This document shows, in pieces, positions 1 through 12,769 of a stretch of DNA of 64,000 nucleotides. The stretch covers positions 13,174,931 to 13,238,930 of the forward strand of contig CM063243.1 in the NCBI GenBank assembly GCA_032158295.1, written 5' to 3'. Source of the stretch: Pycnopodia helianthoides (Eukaryota; Echinodermata; Asteroidea; Forcipulatida; Asteriidae). Made by a program: the position numbers and the translations under genes. Position 1 is the first letter of the stretch; every line of letters starts with the position of its first letter. The notes below the pieces were generated by a model. That model saw nothing but the letters and a program-made list of their open reading frames with translations, was not told the origin of the DNA and searched no databases.

Positions 1-471
1 TATGTACGTGTACATCAGTTTCGTTCGGTTCTCTAGGACAAGTTTTATCCGTGCAGGCCAGGCTCAAATTATTTTCTTACGACTATCATGGTATCCATAT
101 GGATGACATTTTGAAGAAAAACGGAAGTGACAGACAAGAGTTCTCCCTCTCTTTCAGGTATGGAACTCGCCAACCGAAAAAGAGAGGAAAAGTATGACAA
201 GGTAACATTGTCAGCACGCATTACATGCTGTCCAAGGTGCATTGGGTCTCATCTCCAGACTGTCATGCCTTATGTAATGTACACTACCACAGATTTTATT
301 TATCCTTTGATGCATGTGTTGTATCAAACTTAAATAGCTGGATGATTTGCGTTTTTTATGCAGAAGGAAATTTTTTTAAACATGGAATTTCCACAAACGG
401 CTGGATTAAAATCTAAAAAAATTATAATGAGGAAATCCGCAGAGAAGTCGCTTGTTTGCTCTTTGGAGCAA

Positions 472-692
472 AGCCCAATTTCATGGCTCTGCTTACTCTA
501 AGCAAAGAATCTGCGCTTACAAAGTGGAATTCCACACTTACATGTAGGTCAAGCGTATTTCACGGGTTAGCAGCTTGTGCGCATGTTACAAGGCATTCAT
601 AACATACAAAGCTTGCGCAGAAATTTGGCGCTTGCACTAAAGCAAGAATGGTGATCGCAAGCGCAGAATTAGGCGGCGGGTAAGCAGAGGCT
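472..692. repeat. Degenerate GGGCCC-type inverted element
   Basis: The segment opens with a degraded form of the 'cccaatttcatggctctgcttac' type end and closes with 'ggtaagcagaggct', the same internal arrangement as the intact copy at 24710-24960. It also shares the internal 'caagcgtatttcacgggttagc' type block. I see no coding sequence here. The rest of 1-1510 shows no gene or structure I can support. Confidence 0.6.
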
Positions 693-1510
693 CAGAACTC
701 TTCTTCCTGCTCAAGAGATATGCACACATACAGGCCTCGAATTTCGCCACGGCACCCACAGCTGCCCTTAAAAACCTTCAATACAAATTCACAATTTCCT
801 CATTGGGTGCCCTTCATTTTGGGGAAATTGCTGTGCCCTTTTAAACCAGAGTTCGAGGCCTGCACATACACGTATACACAAAACAGTTTACCATGTTTTC
901 CTGCATATAAGACATAGTACCCCCCAAATTAACAAAACAAGATTCAAGTGTCAAAGTTTAAGGCACACCATGGTATGAGACGCAACAGGACCACTCTACA
1001 CAGAAGCCTTCCAGGTGCCACTCACTGATGGTACATGATGTACATGTACATCACCACATCCAGGGGTCATTGTGTTGGATGACAATGACCATAATGTTAT
1101 GGGATCATAAACCTTTAAATCTTGAACATGAGTAACAAACACATCGCTTCATTTCTGCATTTATACTTTTTCTAAAAAAACATCGCTTCATGACGTTTTT
1201 TTTTTTTACAACGAGCACGCACACCCATATTGTCCCACCATTTCCCAATGAATGCGCTGCTAGTCTTCGTAATCTCACTGTTTTGCATGCTACAATACAT
1301 GCAAGAATTACCGAATGCTAGCGGGCGCTTTCACAATAACGCAAGAGGGTACGCCCTCTATTGGCAAAATCTAACAGTGCATTACACAATAACATGCAAA
1401 AAATGACTTGATAAGTAAAGAATAGTATTTCACTGGTGTGCATGCTATAGCCGTGCACGGCATGAGTCGTTTGCTTCTTCGATAAGTTTCTTCATACATG
1501 TAACAGCTCC

Positions 1511-1822
1511 TTAAAGGCCCTGTACACTATTGGTAAGATCGAAAAACACAATGTTCACAGATTCACACATAACTTACATGATTTAAAGTAAGTAATGGTA
1601 GAAAGGGTTCCTTAAAATATTTCTGCCTAAAATGCTATCGTTTCTGAGAAACGAGTAAAACAAAAGAAAACACATAAGATCTCTTTTCACTATTTTCTCG
1701 TGACCTCGATGACCAATTGAGCTCAAACTTTCACAGGTTTGTTTGTTCATGCACATGTTTAATCACACAAAATGTGGACACTGATTTTTGAGCTGTTACC
1801 AAAAGTGTACAATACCTTTAAA
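1511..1822. repeat. MITE-like element bounded by TTAA
   Basis: The left end TTAAAGGCCCTGTACACTAT is matched in inverted orientation by the right end, which reads ATTGTACACTTTTGG on the minus strand beside CTTTAA. Both ends sit on TTAA, the target-site duplication typical of piggyBac-type transposition. The ~310 bp interior has no long ORF. I recall similar sequences as common in echinoderm genomes, but could not check this. A non-autonomous DNA element is the best reading. Confidence 0.65.
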
Positions 1823-1973
1823 GCCATACAATGTGTATGGAGTATGTTTTATTTTCATAAAAAGATTACATGTTGGATTACCCTGGACAAAAAAAAGGAT
1901 TATTTTACACTATAGATTTAAGATTGGACAGAGTGATCATAACAATGAACTCAAGCAATACCAGATAAGACCA

Positions 1974-3940
1974 GATAAGGCGCACTGTTAGATAAAGCGC
2001 ACCGTTAGATAAGGCGCACCGTTAGATAAGGCGCACCGTTAGATAAGGCGCACCGTTAGATAAGGCGCAACGTTAGATAAGGCGCACCGTTAGATAAGGC
2101 GCACCGTTAGATAAGGCGCACCGTTAGATAAGGCGCAACGTTAGATAAGGCGCACCGTTAGATAAGGCGCAACGTTAGATAAGGCGCACCGTTAGATAAG
2201 GCGCACCGTTAGATAAGGCGCACCGTTAGATAAGGCGTACCATTAGATAAGGCGTACCGTTAGATAAGGCGTACCGTTAGATAAGGCGTACCATTAGATA
2301 AGGCGTACCGTTAGATAAGGCGCTACCGTTAGATAAGGCGTACCGTTAGATAAGGCGTACCGTTAGATAAGGCGTACCATTAGATAAGGCGCACCGTTAG
2401 ATAAGGCGCACCGTTAGATAAGGCGCACTGTTAGCTAAGGCGCACTGTTAGCTAAGGCGCACCGCACCGTTAGATAAGGCGCACCGTTAGATAAGGCGCA
2501 CCGTTAGATAAGGCGCACTGTTAGATAAGGCGCACCGTTAGATAAGGCGCACTGTTAGATAAGGCGTACCGTTAGATAAGGCGTACCGTTAGATAAGGCG
2601 TACCATTAGATAAGGCGCACCGTTAGATAAGGCGCACCGTTAGATAAGGCGCACTGTTAGCTAAGGCGCACTGTTAGCTAAGGCGCACCGCACCGTTAGA
2701 TAAGGCGCACCGTTAGATAAGGCGCACCGTTAGATAAGGCGCACTGTTAGATAAGGCGCACCGTTAGATAAGGCGCACCGTTAGATAAGGCGCACCGTTA
2801 GATAAGGCGCACCGTTAGACAAGGCGCACTGTTATATAAGGCGCACCGTTAGATAAGGCGCACCGTTAGATAAGGCGCACCGTTAGATAAGGCGCACCGT
2901 TAGATAAGGCGCACTGTTAGATAAGGCGCACTGTTATATAAGGCGCACCGTTAGATAAGGCGCACCGTTAGATAAGGCGCAACGTTAGATAAGGCGCACC
3001 GTTAGATAAGGCGCACCGTTAGATAAGGCGCACCGTTAGATAAGGCGCACCGTTAGATAAGGCGCACCGTTAGATAAGGCGCACCGTTAGACAAGGCGCA
3101 CTGTTATATAAGGCGCACCGTTAGATAAGGCGCACCGTTAGATAAGGCGCACCGTTAGATAAGGCGCACCGTTAGACAAGGTGCACCGTTAGATAAGGCG
3201 CACCGTTAGATAAGGCGTACCGTTAGATAAGGCGTACCATTAGATAAGGCGTACCGTTAGATAAGGCGTACCGTTAGATAAGGCGTACCATTAGATAAGG
3301 CGTACCGTTAGATAAGGCGTACCGTTAGATAAGGCGTACCGTTAGATAAGGCGTACCGTTAGATAAGGCGTACCATTAGATAAGGCGCACCGTTAGATAA
3401 GGCGCACCGTTAGATAAGGCGCACTGTTAGCTAAGGCGCACTGTTAGCTAAGGCGCACCGCACCGTTAGATAAGGCGCACCGTTAGATAAGGCGCACCGT
3501 TAGATAAGGCGCACTGTTAGATAAGGCGCACCGTTAGATAAGGCGCACTGTTAGATAAGGCGTACCGTTAGATAAGGCGTACCGTTAGATAAGGCGTACC
3601 ATTAGATAAGGCGCACCGTTAGATAAGGCGCACCGTTAGATAAGGCGCACTGTTAGCTAAGGCGCACTGTTAGCTAAGGCGCACCGCACCGTTAGATAAG
3701 GCGCACCGTTAGATAAGGCGCACCGTTAGATAAGGCGCACTGTTAGATAAGGCGCACCGTTAGATAAGGCGCACTGTTAGATAAGGCGCACTGTTAGATA
3801 AGGCGCACCGCACCGTTAGATAAGGCGCACTGTTAGATAAGGCGCACTGTTAGATAAGGCGCACCGCACCGTTAGATAAGGCGCACTGTTAGATAAGGCG
3901 CACCGCACCGTTAGATAAGGCGCAGCGTTAGATAAGACGC
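1974..3940. repeat. 17-bp minisatellite, about 115 copies
   Basis: The unit GATAAGGCGCACCGTTA is repeated head to tail for about 1.97 kb. Variants are spread in runs: GCACTG, GTACCG, GTACCA and GCAACG in the middle of the unit, plus GCTAAGG in place of GATAAGG. A 22-bp variant carrying GCACCGCACCG starts at 2459, 2685, 3455, 3681, 3805, 3861 and 3900. The spacings of 226, 226, 56 and 39 bp equal whole 17-bp units plus 5, so larger blocks were copied. No reading frame stays open. Almost every unit contains AGATAAG, a GATA-factor consensus. Confidence 0.97.
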
Positions 3941-4261
3941 AGTAGTTTTATTTTTTTTATGTTTTGATAGTCAGATAAGCTGCATCTTATATGTCGGAAA
4001 GTCGGCTTTGTGTGCAGCATCCGTTTTAATACATTTATATTACCAAAATGTGCATTAATTTTGTACAGTTGGAGTTCTTGCGATGACTTTAATATAGGTT
4101 GCAAGCAATCACTATATTTAATGAACACCTGATTGATTGTGACTGTAGTGATCAAGTAACAGCATCGCGATGTTGATTGGTGTATGTTTACAATGTTGAT
4201 GGAGGAAATCCGCTTTGCACAATGTACATGTATTTTTTTGTAGGAAAAAGGCATAAAATCT

Positions 4262-4440
4262 CTTCAATCAGGTCTGGAATCACACAAAGGTCATGGCCTC
4301 TGTTGCCTTGGTCTTGGCCTTGGGGCCCCTTTTAAAGTTTCCCAAAGACTTTAAGATTTCCCTATAGAAGTGCCCTTCGCAAATTGAAAATGGCCTATAC
4401 TATAATCTAGCCCTCTCAACAACAACAAATGCAGGCCTGT
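4262..4440 (+). repeat. Dispersed repeat, 'ggccttggtcttgg' family
   Basis: This stretch contains a 'tcatggcctctgttgccttggtcttgg' type block, then a 'gtttcccaaagacttt' type block and 'gtgcccttcgcaa'. The same order recurs at 17705-17880 and 36240-36430, and in reverse complement at 8870-9065. The four copies differ by many substitutions, so the family is old. It is non-coding. Confidence 0.75.
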
Positions 4441-6779
4441 TCAATGCCACAAATGAACCTTTACAATGTTTGCCATTTGTGTGCAGATGTTTCTACATAA
4501 GCAAGGGGCATGTAACTATGTCTACATTTATAGCCCATACATGCAGACAACCCTTCATTGTCTACATTGACACAGCCATGTACAGTATTATGTCAAAGAA
4601 AAGTTGGTGCGTTTCCAGAAATTCCCCCACTCCAAAAGGTTTTGAGTGCAAATCCACGTTCCCACAAGACAAACGATCAATGAATACTGGCAGTTGCTTC
4701 CCAATTTACTCAGGGAAAAAACAACAGTCCCCAGCAGAATCCAATGACTGACCTCTTTGTTAATTTACTCTGCTATTCAGTGGAACGTCAGGCCTAAAGC
4801 ATGATATGGCTAAGGGTCTACATTGAACATCTGTAATTTACTGCCTCATGACCAAGTACTATGCATACACGTACAGCGTGTGTTCACACTAAATACACTG
4901 AATGGCAGATCTGTAAAGGAAAGACTCCCAAGAGGCAAGAGAAGTGGTTTGAAGACAGGGCACATATATGTGTATTAACCTACACTGTATGCACTACAAC
5001 TACAAGGAGGACCAGGGACAGACACAAACAAACTCTAAGAAATGCCCATCTAAAGTGCCTTTACTCTTAAAGAATCATAGAGGAAATAAGGTGGTTTTGA
5101 GGACTGATTTGACACAATGTAAGATTTGTGCAGTCTTCTAATATTTCCCCGAGGCATGAGCACAATGACGAGCACTACAAGGCAGGTTCACGAGCCAGTC
5201 TAGTCCAATGGCTAGTTTCTCTCCACCATGGTCTCATGATGTTGATTCTTGAGCCTACGAGATTGGAAACAGTGAAGGCTTCCAAAAGTCAAGTACTAAA
5301 ACCTTCTCTTCCACTAGAGAAAACTGAACACTGGGATTGCTTATATGTACAGTGGTGTACAATTGTAAGTTATCAGGTGGGAAAATGTTCATACATAGAT
5401 AAAGACACTAAAGAGCCATTGTGTGCATCTCATTTTACATTCACTAATACAAAAGAGTGCTGTATATGACACCTGTGCTTTTACAAGTTGCTGCCTAGTA
5501 TCCTTCTCGTTGCTACTGGTTTTGAATGTCACTCTCCCTTTGTGCATGATAAAGGAACCCAAGGCCAACATTTGTATTGACAGTTTACCTGTACAGTAAA
5601 CAACTAAGGTAACCAATACAAAACCACACACAGATCAACCAGGGGCTATTATCCCGTTCTCTAGGGGCAATCTATTCACAGCGACTGGCACACACAGCCA
5701 CACAAACTAACACATACAGGCACTTACAGGTGTATTATGTGGACATTACTTAAATTGATTCAATGGCTCGGATTGACCTCTGTTTATCTAGTGGCTACAC
5801 ACTATACAGATCAATGCCAGATTAGTGATCCATTTAACTGTCCATGCATTTAGAGTGTTTGAAAGTGAAGCCCTTCAGGACAGGAGTAATATTCATAACA
5901 CCGCAGAGCGTGGGCCGGCACGCTAAACATAAAATCGTACGGCGAAAATGACAAATCACCTGTACTGTGCTTGCTACATTTACAGCTTGGGTATCATCTT
6001 GCACTGCGAGGTACTTGTGTCAATTTACTGTGAGGGGCTATAAAATTTCTCAACAATTCATAAGTACTGAGCAATGCATTCAAGATCAATGGCAATTGCC
6101 ACAGTGAAAAAAATCCCCTCTTTTTTATCGTATTACCGAGGGGTGAAAGTGCTTTGGGAATCACTGATTGAACTCTTGATTGATATCCATGATGTAGTGG
6201 CTCACACTTTATATTGTGTGGAACTTATCCCCAACCACCATCAGGTGTCTTAAAGCACCCTAAATGGATCAAAATGCAACACAGTTGAAAATGGAAACCC
6301 TGCTAAATGCAGCATAAATACATTGAAAGGATTCTCTGGCATTGTGAAGTGAACTGGCTAACGCCACACTGGGCATTTACCCTGCTAAGCGCACTAATAT
6401 GCATTGATGTTTCCTGGGGACTGGGATTGCACATGGACATGCCAAGGCCATGTGAAACCAGGCATGTAAGTGGGCAGTGAGAAATTTATGTACAGAAATC
6501 TTCTGGTTGTATAGAGTGTATGGAGTGCGATGCTATAGCAGCATGATATCTTGGATGGGCTCCATTTTTACTGCAGATTTGAGGCCTAATGTCCACAAAA
6601 TTGCAATCACTGGTTGCCATACATGTAGTTCATAAATCCTGTATGACTTCTGCTTCACTAGTATCTAACATAAATGTCTATAAACAGCGGATGGTTTGGA
6701 TTGAAAACAGAAACTTTTCCATTTGTAATACATGCCGCACGCGTAAACAATGCGTGAGACAACTCGGCCGTTGACAAAC

Positions 6780-7000
6780 TCAGCGCCCATTTTCAGACGT
6801 GCAACCCTTGTCCGAATTAGCGGGTATGACAACGGCTACGGCTCGATCAGCACATCATTGTGCATTACAGCATACGCTGCCCATAGCAACACCTCTAGCA
6901 AACAGCCGCAGCTTAAGTCGTAGCCGCTTTTTCAGACTAGTTTACAGCCCATGTTCAAACACAGCCAAGTTTTCAGCCGTTCACCGGGTCTAGCCCCGAC
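6780..7000. repeat. Dispersed repeat, 'cttagcaacagccgcagc' family
   Basis: Shared blocks (a gccaattagcggcta-like start, a mid-section with cgttgaagcat, then ccatagcaacacc and ccgcagc...gtagccgc) recur at 35315-35485 and, split by another element, at 57770-58125. A short piece is also present at 63765-63800. It is non-coding and of unknown class. Confidence 0.6.
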
Positions 7001-7600
7001 TCACATGCCAAAATCACCATGAAATCTTAACCATGTGCAGCCCGATGCCCAGTTCCAGACAGTACGCTTTCTTCCAGTTTTGTGCAAAAAATTGCCTGGT
7101 GGGTTCAGACATAACTATCACACAAGTGATCTTACAGCCTTTTAGACCGACCTTTGGATTTGTACACGTATCACAGGTTTACAAATGTATCAACAATTTA
7201 ATTAAAAATCCTACTGAGGAATGTGTAAGGTTTGTGAGCATTCAATTTTGGGATAACCTTCAGCTTCTGATATTACATGTGAGCATTATGTACTCAAAAT
7301 TAATTTTAGATATTTGAATACACAGTGTATGAATGGAATCAAAATACCGCTCACAGGCAATTTAATTTTGTTTTACCTGCACACACTTTACCAAAACTAA
7401 AAGTGAACGTGAAGCAAGCCTCTATATTGCCTGCATACTTTTTCACTAAAAAAGGTTATCGTGTGTCTGGTTGTTTGTTTTTGGTGAATGCGAAAAGATA
7501 CCACAATATCTAAGTGGAAGATTTCCCCAAGTTACTATACATAAAAAATGCAGGTAAATAGTTTGCCACAAAACAAAATTTGCCATCAAGATTTGCTTTG

Positions 7601-7840
7601 CATTAAAACCCTTTACTCCCTGGGCCCACTTGCCTACAGGTGACCTCAACCCTCCAATATCCTCCTCTCCTATGTCACTCACGCCAACATGTTTAGACAC
7701 AGAAAAGATTAGAACGCCTGACCCAGCGATAAGCCAAGTGTCTATCATGCATTAAAACCTTTACTCCCTAGGCCCACTTGCCTACACGTGACCTCAATCC
7801 TCCTCTCCGATGTCACTTCATGCAACCATGTTTGGACTGA
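7601..7840 (+). repeat. Local direct duplication of about 90 bp
   Basis: A block beginning CATTAAAACCCTTTACTCCC at 7601 recurs at 7750 with few changes: the GGCCCACTTGCCTACAGGTG section and the CCTCCTCTCC...ATGTCACT section both repeat. A weaker echo of the following 'gattagaacgcctgacc' sequence appears at about 8095. It is non-coding. Confidence 0.7.
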
Positions 7841-8869
7841 AGCCCCTTTCACACCAGACGAATTTCCTGGTAAATTTCTACTAGCTTTTCACTCTTGAAT
7901 TGATAACCCTTGCAAACTCCTGGGAAAAACAGATATCTCGGGAATCAGCTACAATACAATACCCCTGCTTTGGAGAAGGGTCAGCACATTGAGTGTGCAT
8001 TTCCCGCCCAAAAAATTGCCAAATGAACACAGGAATTTCTTGGGGCTTTTTTTCCTAGGAATTGGCTCCGTGAGTGTGAAAAGAGCTTTAGATAAGATTG
8101 GAATGCCTGACCCCTTGATCGGCAATTATTATCCTCAGTCCTTCTGAATCCTTACAGTTTAAAACGAAAGAACCTGGACTCCTCGCTTGGAAAGTGTGGG
8201 ATATTGTTTTTTTTTTCATTATGGGGGGAGTCCATAAACAATATCCCCACTCTCCATGTGAGGAGTCTAGGCTCTTTTGTTTTAAACTGTAGTTTAGCAA
8301 AAAGAACACATATAGAAGGACTCAGGAGTTTAAAAGTTAATTGAGACCAAGATGTAGGCCTACCATGCTTTTGTGAAGTAAGGTGAACTTTTAAATTGCT
8401 TCAAGTTCCTTAAAAGACCTAAAAGACAATTACTCGTACCACAAATCTGACAAAATATTGGCAGAGATGCAAACAGGGTGACATTTTGTGGGAGGCCCTT
8501 GACAAGTTCTCTCAGTTTGAGTACGTTTACACTTTTTACAGTACGAATGAGAGAGGAAGAAAATGTCATAACTGTCAAGTTTGTTTCACTTTGGGAGAAA
8601 GCTGTCACAGACGTGTCACAACCTTACTCCTTGAGAGAGTCTATCAAAACAACACTGTCATTAAAACTGTCATAATAGCAACTACCTCAAGCATGCTTGC
8701 TGCTTGAGAAACATAAATCAAGTAATTTGGGAAGGTTTGATGTTATTTTCACATTGCTAATGCCTGTAGTTTTCTTCAGGTATTATATTGAAACAACTTT
8801 TATCTGATTTCAAAATGTCAGTGCACAGTGTTCTTCATTTAAAACAATACAAACAAACAAGCCTAGAGT

Positions 8870-9065
8870 TTTACTTTGAGAGGGCAGGGCCATTTGAATT
8901 TTGCAAAGGGCACTTTCATAGGAAAATCTTTTCATGTCTGGGGAACTTTTGAAGGGGAACCAAGGCCAAGGCAAAGACCAAGGAAAACAGAGGCCATGTT
9001 TTTGGTGGCCTCCATGTACATGTACAGTAACTCCAGGTCTAAACAATTCATGACCTTTAAAATAA
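8870..9065 (-). repeat. Dispersed repeat, reverse copy of the 4262 family
   Basis: Read on the minus strand it has the order seen at 4262-4440: ggcctctgttttccttgg, then a cccttcaaaagttcccc-like block, then agtgccctttgcaaaatt. It is non-coding. The overlapping open frames on both strands are spurious. Confidence 0.7.
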
Positions 9066-10302
9066 ATGATTTGCAATAATAGGCCAGGAGTTAATTTCAA
9101 GTACAGTGTATACACTACAGAACAAACAATGTTTGAAGAAGAGATTATAAACGATAGGACTAATCTACAGAACTGGACATCAGAAAGGGTGCGGCGTCCA
9201 TTCTCTAATATTTTATATCAAATCTATCGACAGCTTAGTAGTAGCTGTGTTCGGGTTTTGTCGCATTACGTGTACCTGTAATGCTGCATTATCCTGTGCG
9301 CTTGAGAAATAACTACCAAGAACTGAAAGCACAATCAATCAATTTTGGGCATCATGTAGAAGTGCTCTAAAGCCTTTTACATACATGCAGAGCTGTCATT
9401 CTGAGTAAACTAGGGCTCATTGTAAAATGTATGCTTGAATGTTACACAAGTAGGTTGATCTTCACACTGAAGATAAAACCTGCATGTAAAATGCATGCTG
9501 AACACTGACTGGGGTTCCAAAAAAATGCTTCACCCTGACCTAGCAGTCACAGACATGCCTAAAAGCAAAAAATGGATTCGACTTTGAGGCATTTTGCATT
9601 AGAGAATCATAAAATACACATGCACACGTAACTTTGTAAGTTGCCATTGAGCTGTCATTGATTTGTGAACTTCACACAAATGTGTTTCAACCGTTCTACA
9701 TTTGAAATTGACCTCTGAATCACTTGACCAACGCTGGATAAACAGAAAACATGAATGGGTTTTCACGGTAAGGGCAATTGGATAACTGAGCCAGCTCAGC
9801 ATGTGTGTGGTTTCACTCCCAGAAACCCAAGTTACACATCTGCTGTCTCTGGTTGACACAGTACAGGTTTGTAACAGCCACAGTGTTCACACCATACATG
9901 TACATGTCAGCCAACGATTTCCCTTGTGTAGCCTTACACAAAATGTATCAGAATGCTACTCAAAAATCATAATTTGCTACTCAATATTGGCCTTCAGTGT
10001 GCATAAAACCTGTGCAGGCTCAATATTTTGCAATGCCAAATTCCTTGATGAAACCATCCCCTGCACGAACATGTAGGTATAGGTTGTTCATATTCTACAA
10101 CTTGACAAGGACATGAAAATGGTGCACTTTAACTTAACTTACACCAAGTGTTAGGAAATACATTGTTCCTTGGCATGCCAAACCTCTAGAGCTCTACAAA
10201 TGGAATGCATGTGAGCTAGTACAATGATATATATTTTGTCCCAGAACAATGATTATATTTTGTCCCAATACTGGACTCAATTCACAAAGAGCACGTTATG
10301 TG

Positions 10303-10366
10303 GTAAAGAAAACCACCAACTATCATCATAAACATGTTTATGATGATAGTTGGTGGTTTTCTTTAC
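10303..10366. repeat. Perfect 64-bp palindrome, 32-bp arms, no spacer
   Basis: The left arm runs from GTAAAGAAAACCACCAAC to ATAAACA and is followed, with no gap, by its exact reverse complement ending at 10366. The centre is AAACATGTTT. A further partial copy of one arm (GTTGGTGGTTTACTTTATG) follows immediately at 10369. In RNA this would form a 32-bp hairpin with essentially no loop. In DNA it could extrude as a cruciform. It has no coding role. Confidence 0.97.
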
Positions 10367-10684
10367 AAGTTGGTGGTTTACTTTATGTATACAAGTACAA
10401 TAATACATGTATCAGCAAACAAGTGTGGAAACAAATTACTCTTGCCATTTATATTGGCAGGCGAATATGCCCAGTTTTCATCTTTTTTTTAACGCACCAT
10501 GGGCATCAGGGTTCTCCACATCCACAAGCTAGCGTATCAGCTGATACGCACAAATTGTGTGCCGATTCTGCACAAATTTTGGCAGATACGCAAAAAAAAA
10601 AAAATCATCGAGATGAAACCATTTAGAATGCTCCAGAATGCACAGTAAGGCTTCTAAAACCATACTAAACACCAAGTAGAAAAT

Positions 10685-10775
10685 ATTCTGAGGACCTTGT
10701 TTCAATTCAGTGTGATTTGGCCAAACTTCAAAAATTGGGGTCTAGAAGTAGAATGCCCCCAAGTTTAAAAAAAAA
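10685..10775 (+). repeat. Dispersed repeat fragment, second copy at 12520
   Basis: The order 'attctgaggaccttgtttcaa', 'ggccaaacttc', 'ggggtctagaa...gaatgccccc' recurs at about 12518-12600 as 'attctgagggcctcatatcaa', 'ggccaaacttcc', 'gggtccagaatgccccc'. Both copies end in a C-rich run. Between them, 10776-12517 shows no gene that I can support. Confidence 0.6.
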
Positions 10776-12769
10776 AAATGGTCGTCTCGACCAATAATGT
10801 TGATGCTAATATACAAACAGCCTGCCAGCCTTGACGCGCGTTGAAGCCTGTGATTATAAACTGTAAAAGTGTTCCAATAATGATGGGGTACACATGATCA
10901 CATACAAGGCATATTAAATTCCTCTAAAATAGACTGGTCTACATTGTATACAATCTACTGTTTAAAAAGTGGTCCATACATCCCATACATGCCTCAAATA
11001 TAATATTGCCTCACACCAATGACTTGGGCTCAGACAACCATCCATTTCAGGTAAAAAAGAATGAATAGAATAAAACGTGCTTTGAAACAGGAAAAGGAAC
11101 TGAGCTGAAAATTTCATACAATGCTCATACAGACCCTTTTATCAAGATGTTGCCATGATCCCTTTCTCTGTGCAGGCCTGATATATCATTCTTGTAAAGC
11201 CAAGGCAGATTCTCCTTACATGTAGTTAAGGGCAGTTAAAAAATGTTAAGGGAACATTACAAAGTGGTGTGTCTCTAGCTCTAACTAAGAAGTACTCCTA
11301 ACTGGCCTGTCTCTGTGTTATCAAAATCATAATTACTGAGTATTGAATCTCCATGAACATCAAAAAGAGGCTAGATAATTGTCTTCCCTTCCAACCTCAG
11401 CTTGGATAATTCAAAAATACAGGATTGGTAAGGATACAAAATATTGATTGTTTCATTTTAGTGTGAAAACTTGTAAGCTGATTATGAATCTCAAACTACA
11501 TGTCGAACCAATTTTTTTTTTCTCTGTGAAATTTTTCCCATTGAAATGAAGTCATATTCGAGAAAACTGTATCTGAAAACCTACAAAAGAACGCAACAGC
11601 TGATTTTGGTTGTTACTTCCAAACTTAAGGACAATGTGTTTACATGCTGAAAATTGCGCGTGGTTTTTCAATATTTTCTCCAGACTCACACAATGGATTA
11701 AGCCCAAATGTCCACAGGTTTGTTATTTCATGTATAATGGTTGATTAAACATGGGACTATTTTGTCAGTCACCATAAATCCTGTATAATACCTTTTAACA
11801 TGTAAGCGTGCACCAAAGGGGAAAACAAGACCTCTACTACAAAGTACAGTACTTAAAGGCAATGTGTCTCTGCTCTATGATCAGATCTACTGACAACTCT
11901 GCACTGACCAAAGTCTCCGTACCTACAAATGGCAAATGCCAAAGCAATGTTTCCATTACACAGCGTTTACTATCAGATTGTAATTCCCTGCCCGGCCCGG
12001 CCGTGTCTGCATCAGGCCAGGTTTTGTATTTGAGCCACCAGGGCTTCACACACAATTTGTAAAATCCCAAGGTGTATGAAAAGCCAATGTGTGCGTATAG
12101 CGTGGTGGTAAAGTGGCATTTGAATCATCACACCGTTAGGACTCCGATGAGCCTCACAGATCTCAATCTCTGAGACTCAGGTGTAACGGATCGCTGCGTT
12201 GCAGTCAGCGCGGTCTTGACCTGCATCCCCCCTCGGCTGATTTGGTTGTGATTTAATTTGAAGTGAAGAATCTAAATACTGTTCTCAAGGCACAGACACT
12301 GGACTTGCTGTCCACATGATCTATGCACTAATGTACACATTTACATGTACTGTATGTAAATACAGAAACAGGGTATATCATGTAATACGCAACAGAATGT
12401 ATTTCCTATTAAATTTAAGATCAAATTCACCAAAATTATACATAAAAGCCATTACAATTATTCTTCAGACTGCAAAAATTTTAAATACAAAACATAAGCA
12501 ATGAGAAGTATAAAACATTCTGAGGGCCTCATATCAATTTAGCGTGCTTCGGCCAAACTTCCAAATTCTGGGTCCAGAATGCCCCCCCCCCCGGCCCCGT
12601 TGGGAGAACCCAGAGAACGTACATTTATTCTAATATTTGTTATTCACAAGTTGTCTACGCAAAAAGGAGTAACAATGCTTTAATGGCTATTACGCACACA
12701 TGCACTTTCAATGGCAGTAAAATTGAATTATGACAGGAAAGGCCAACAAGCTGTGCATGGCTGTAAAAA

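Larger units (their letters stand above)
4441..10302. other. No supportable gene; scattered repeats
   Basis: All open frames here are short, lack family resemblance and carry no flanking splice signals. Recognisable contents are a GCAACAGCCGCAGC-type repeat near 6780-7000, a local duplication at 7601-7840 and a reverse copy of the family at 4262 (8870-9065). If the minus-strand exon at 19200-19276 belongs to a long gene, this stretch may be part of its first intron. That is conjecture. Confidence 0.5.

Noticed and set aside
1974..3940. CRISPR array
   Set aside because: Units are contiguous 17-bp repeats without spacers, in an animal genome.
3928..4254. 108-codon minus-strand open frame next to the minisatellite
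   Set aside because: AT-rich chance frame without splice context or recognisable domain.
7033..7317. 94-codon plus-strand open frame
   Set aside because: It overlaps no conserved motif, begins beside a dispersed repeat and has no coding neighbours on that strand.
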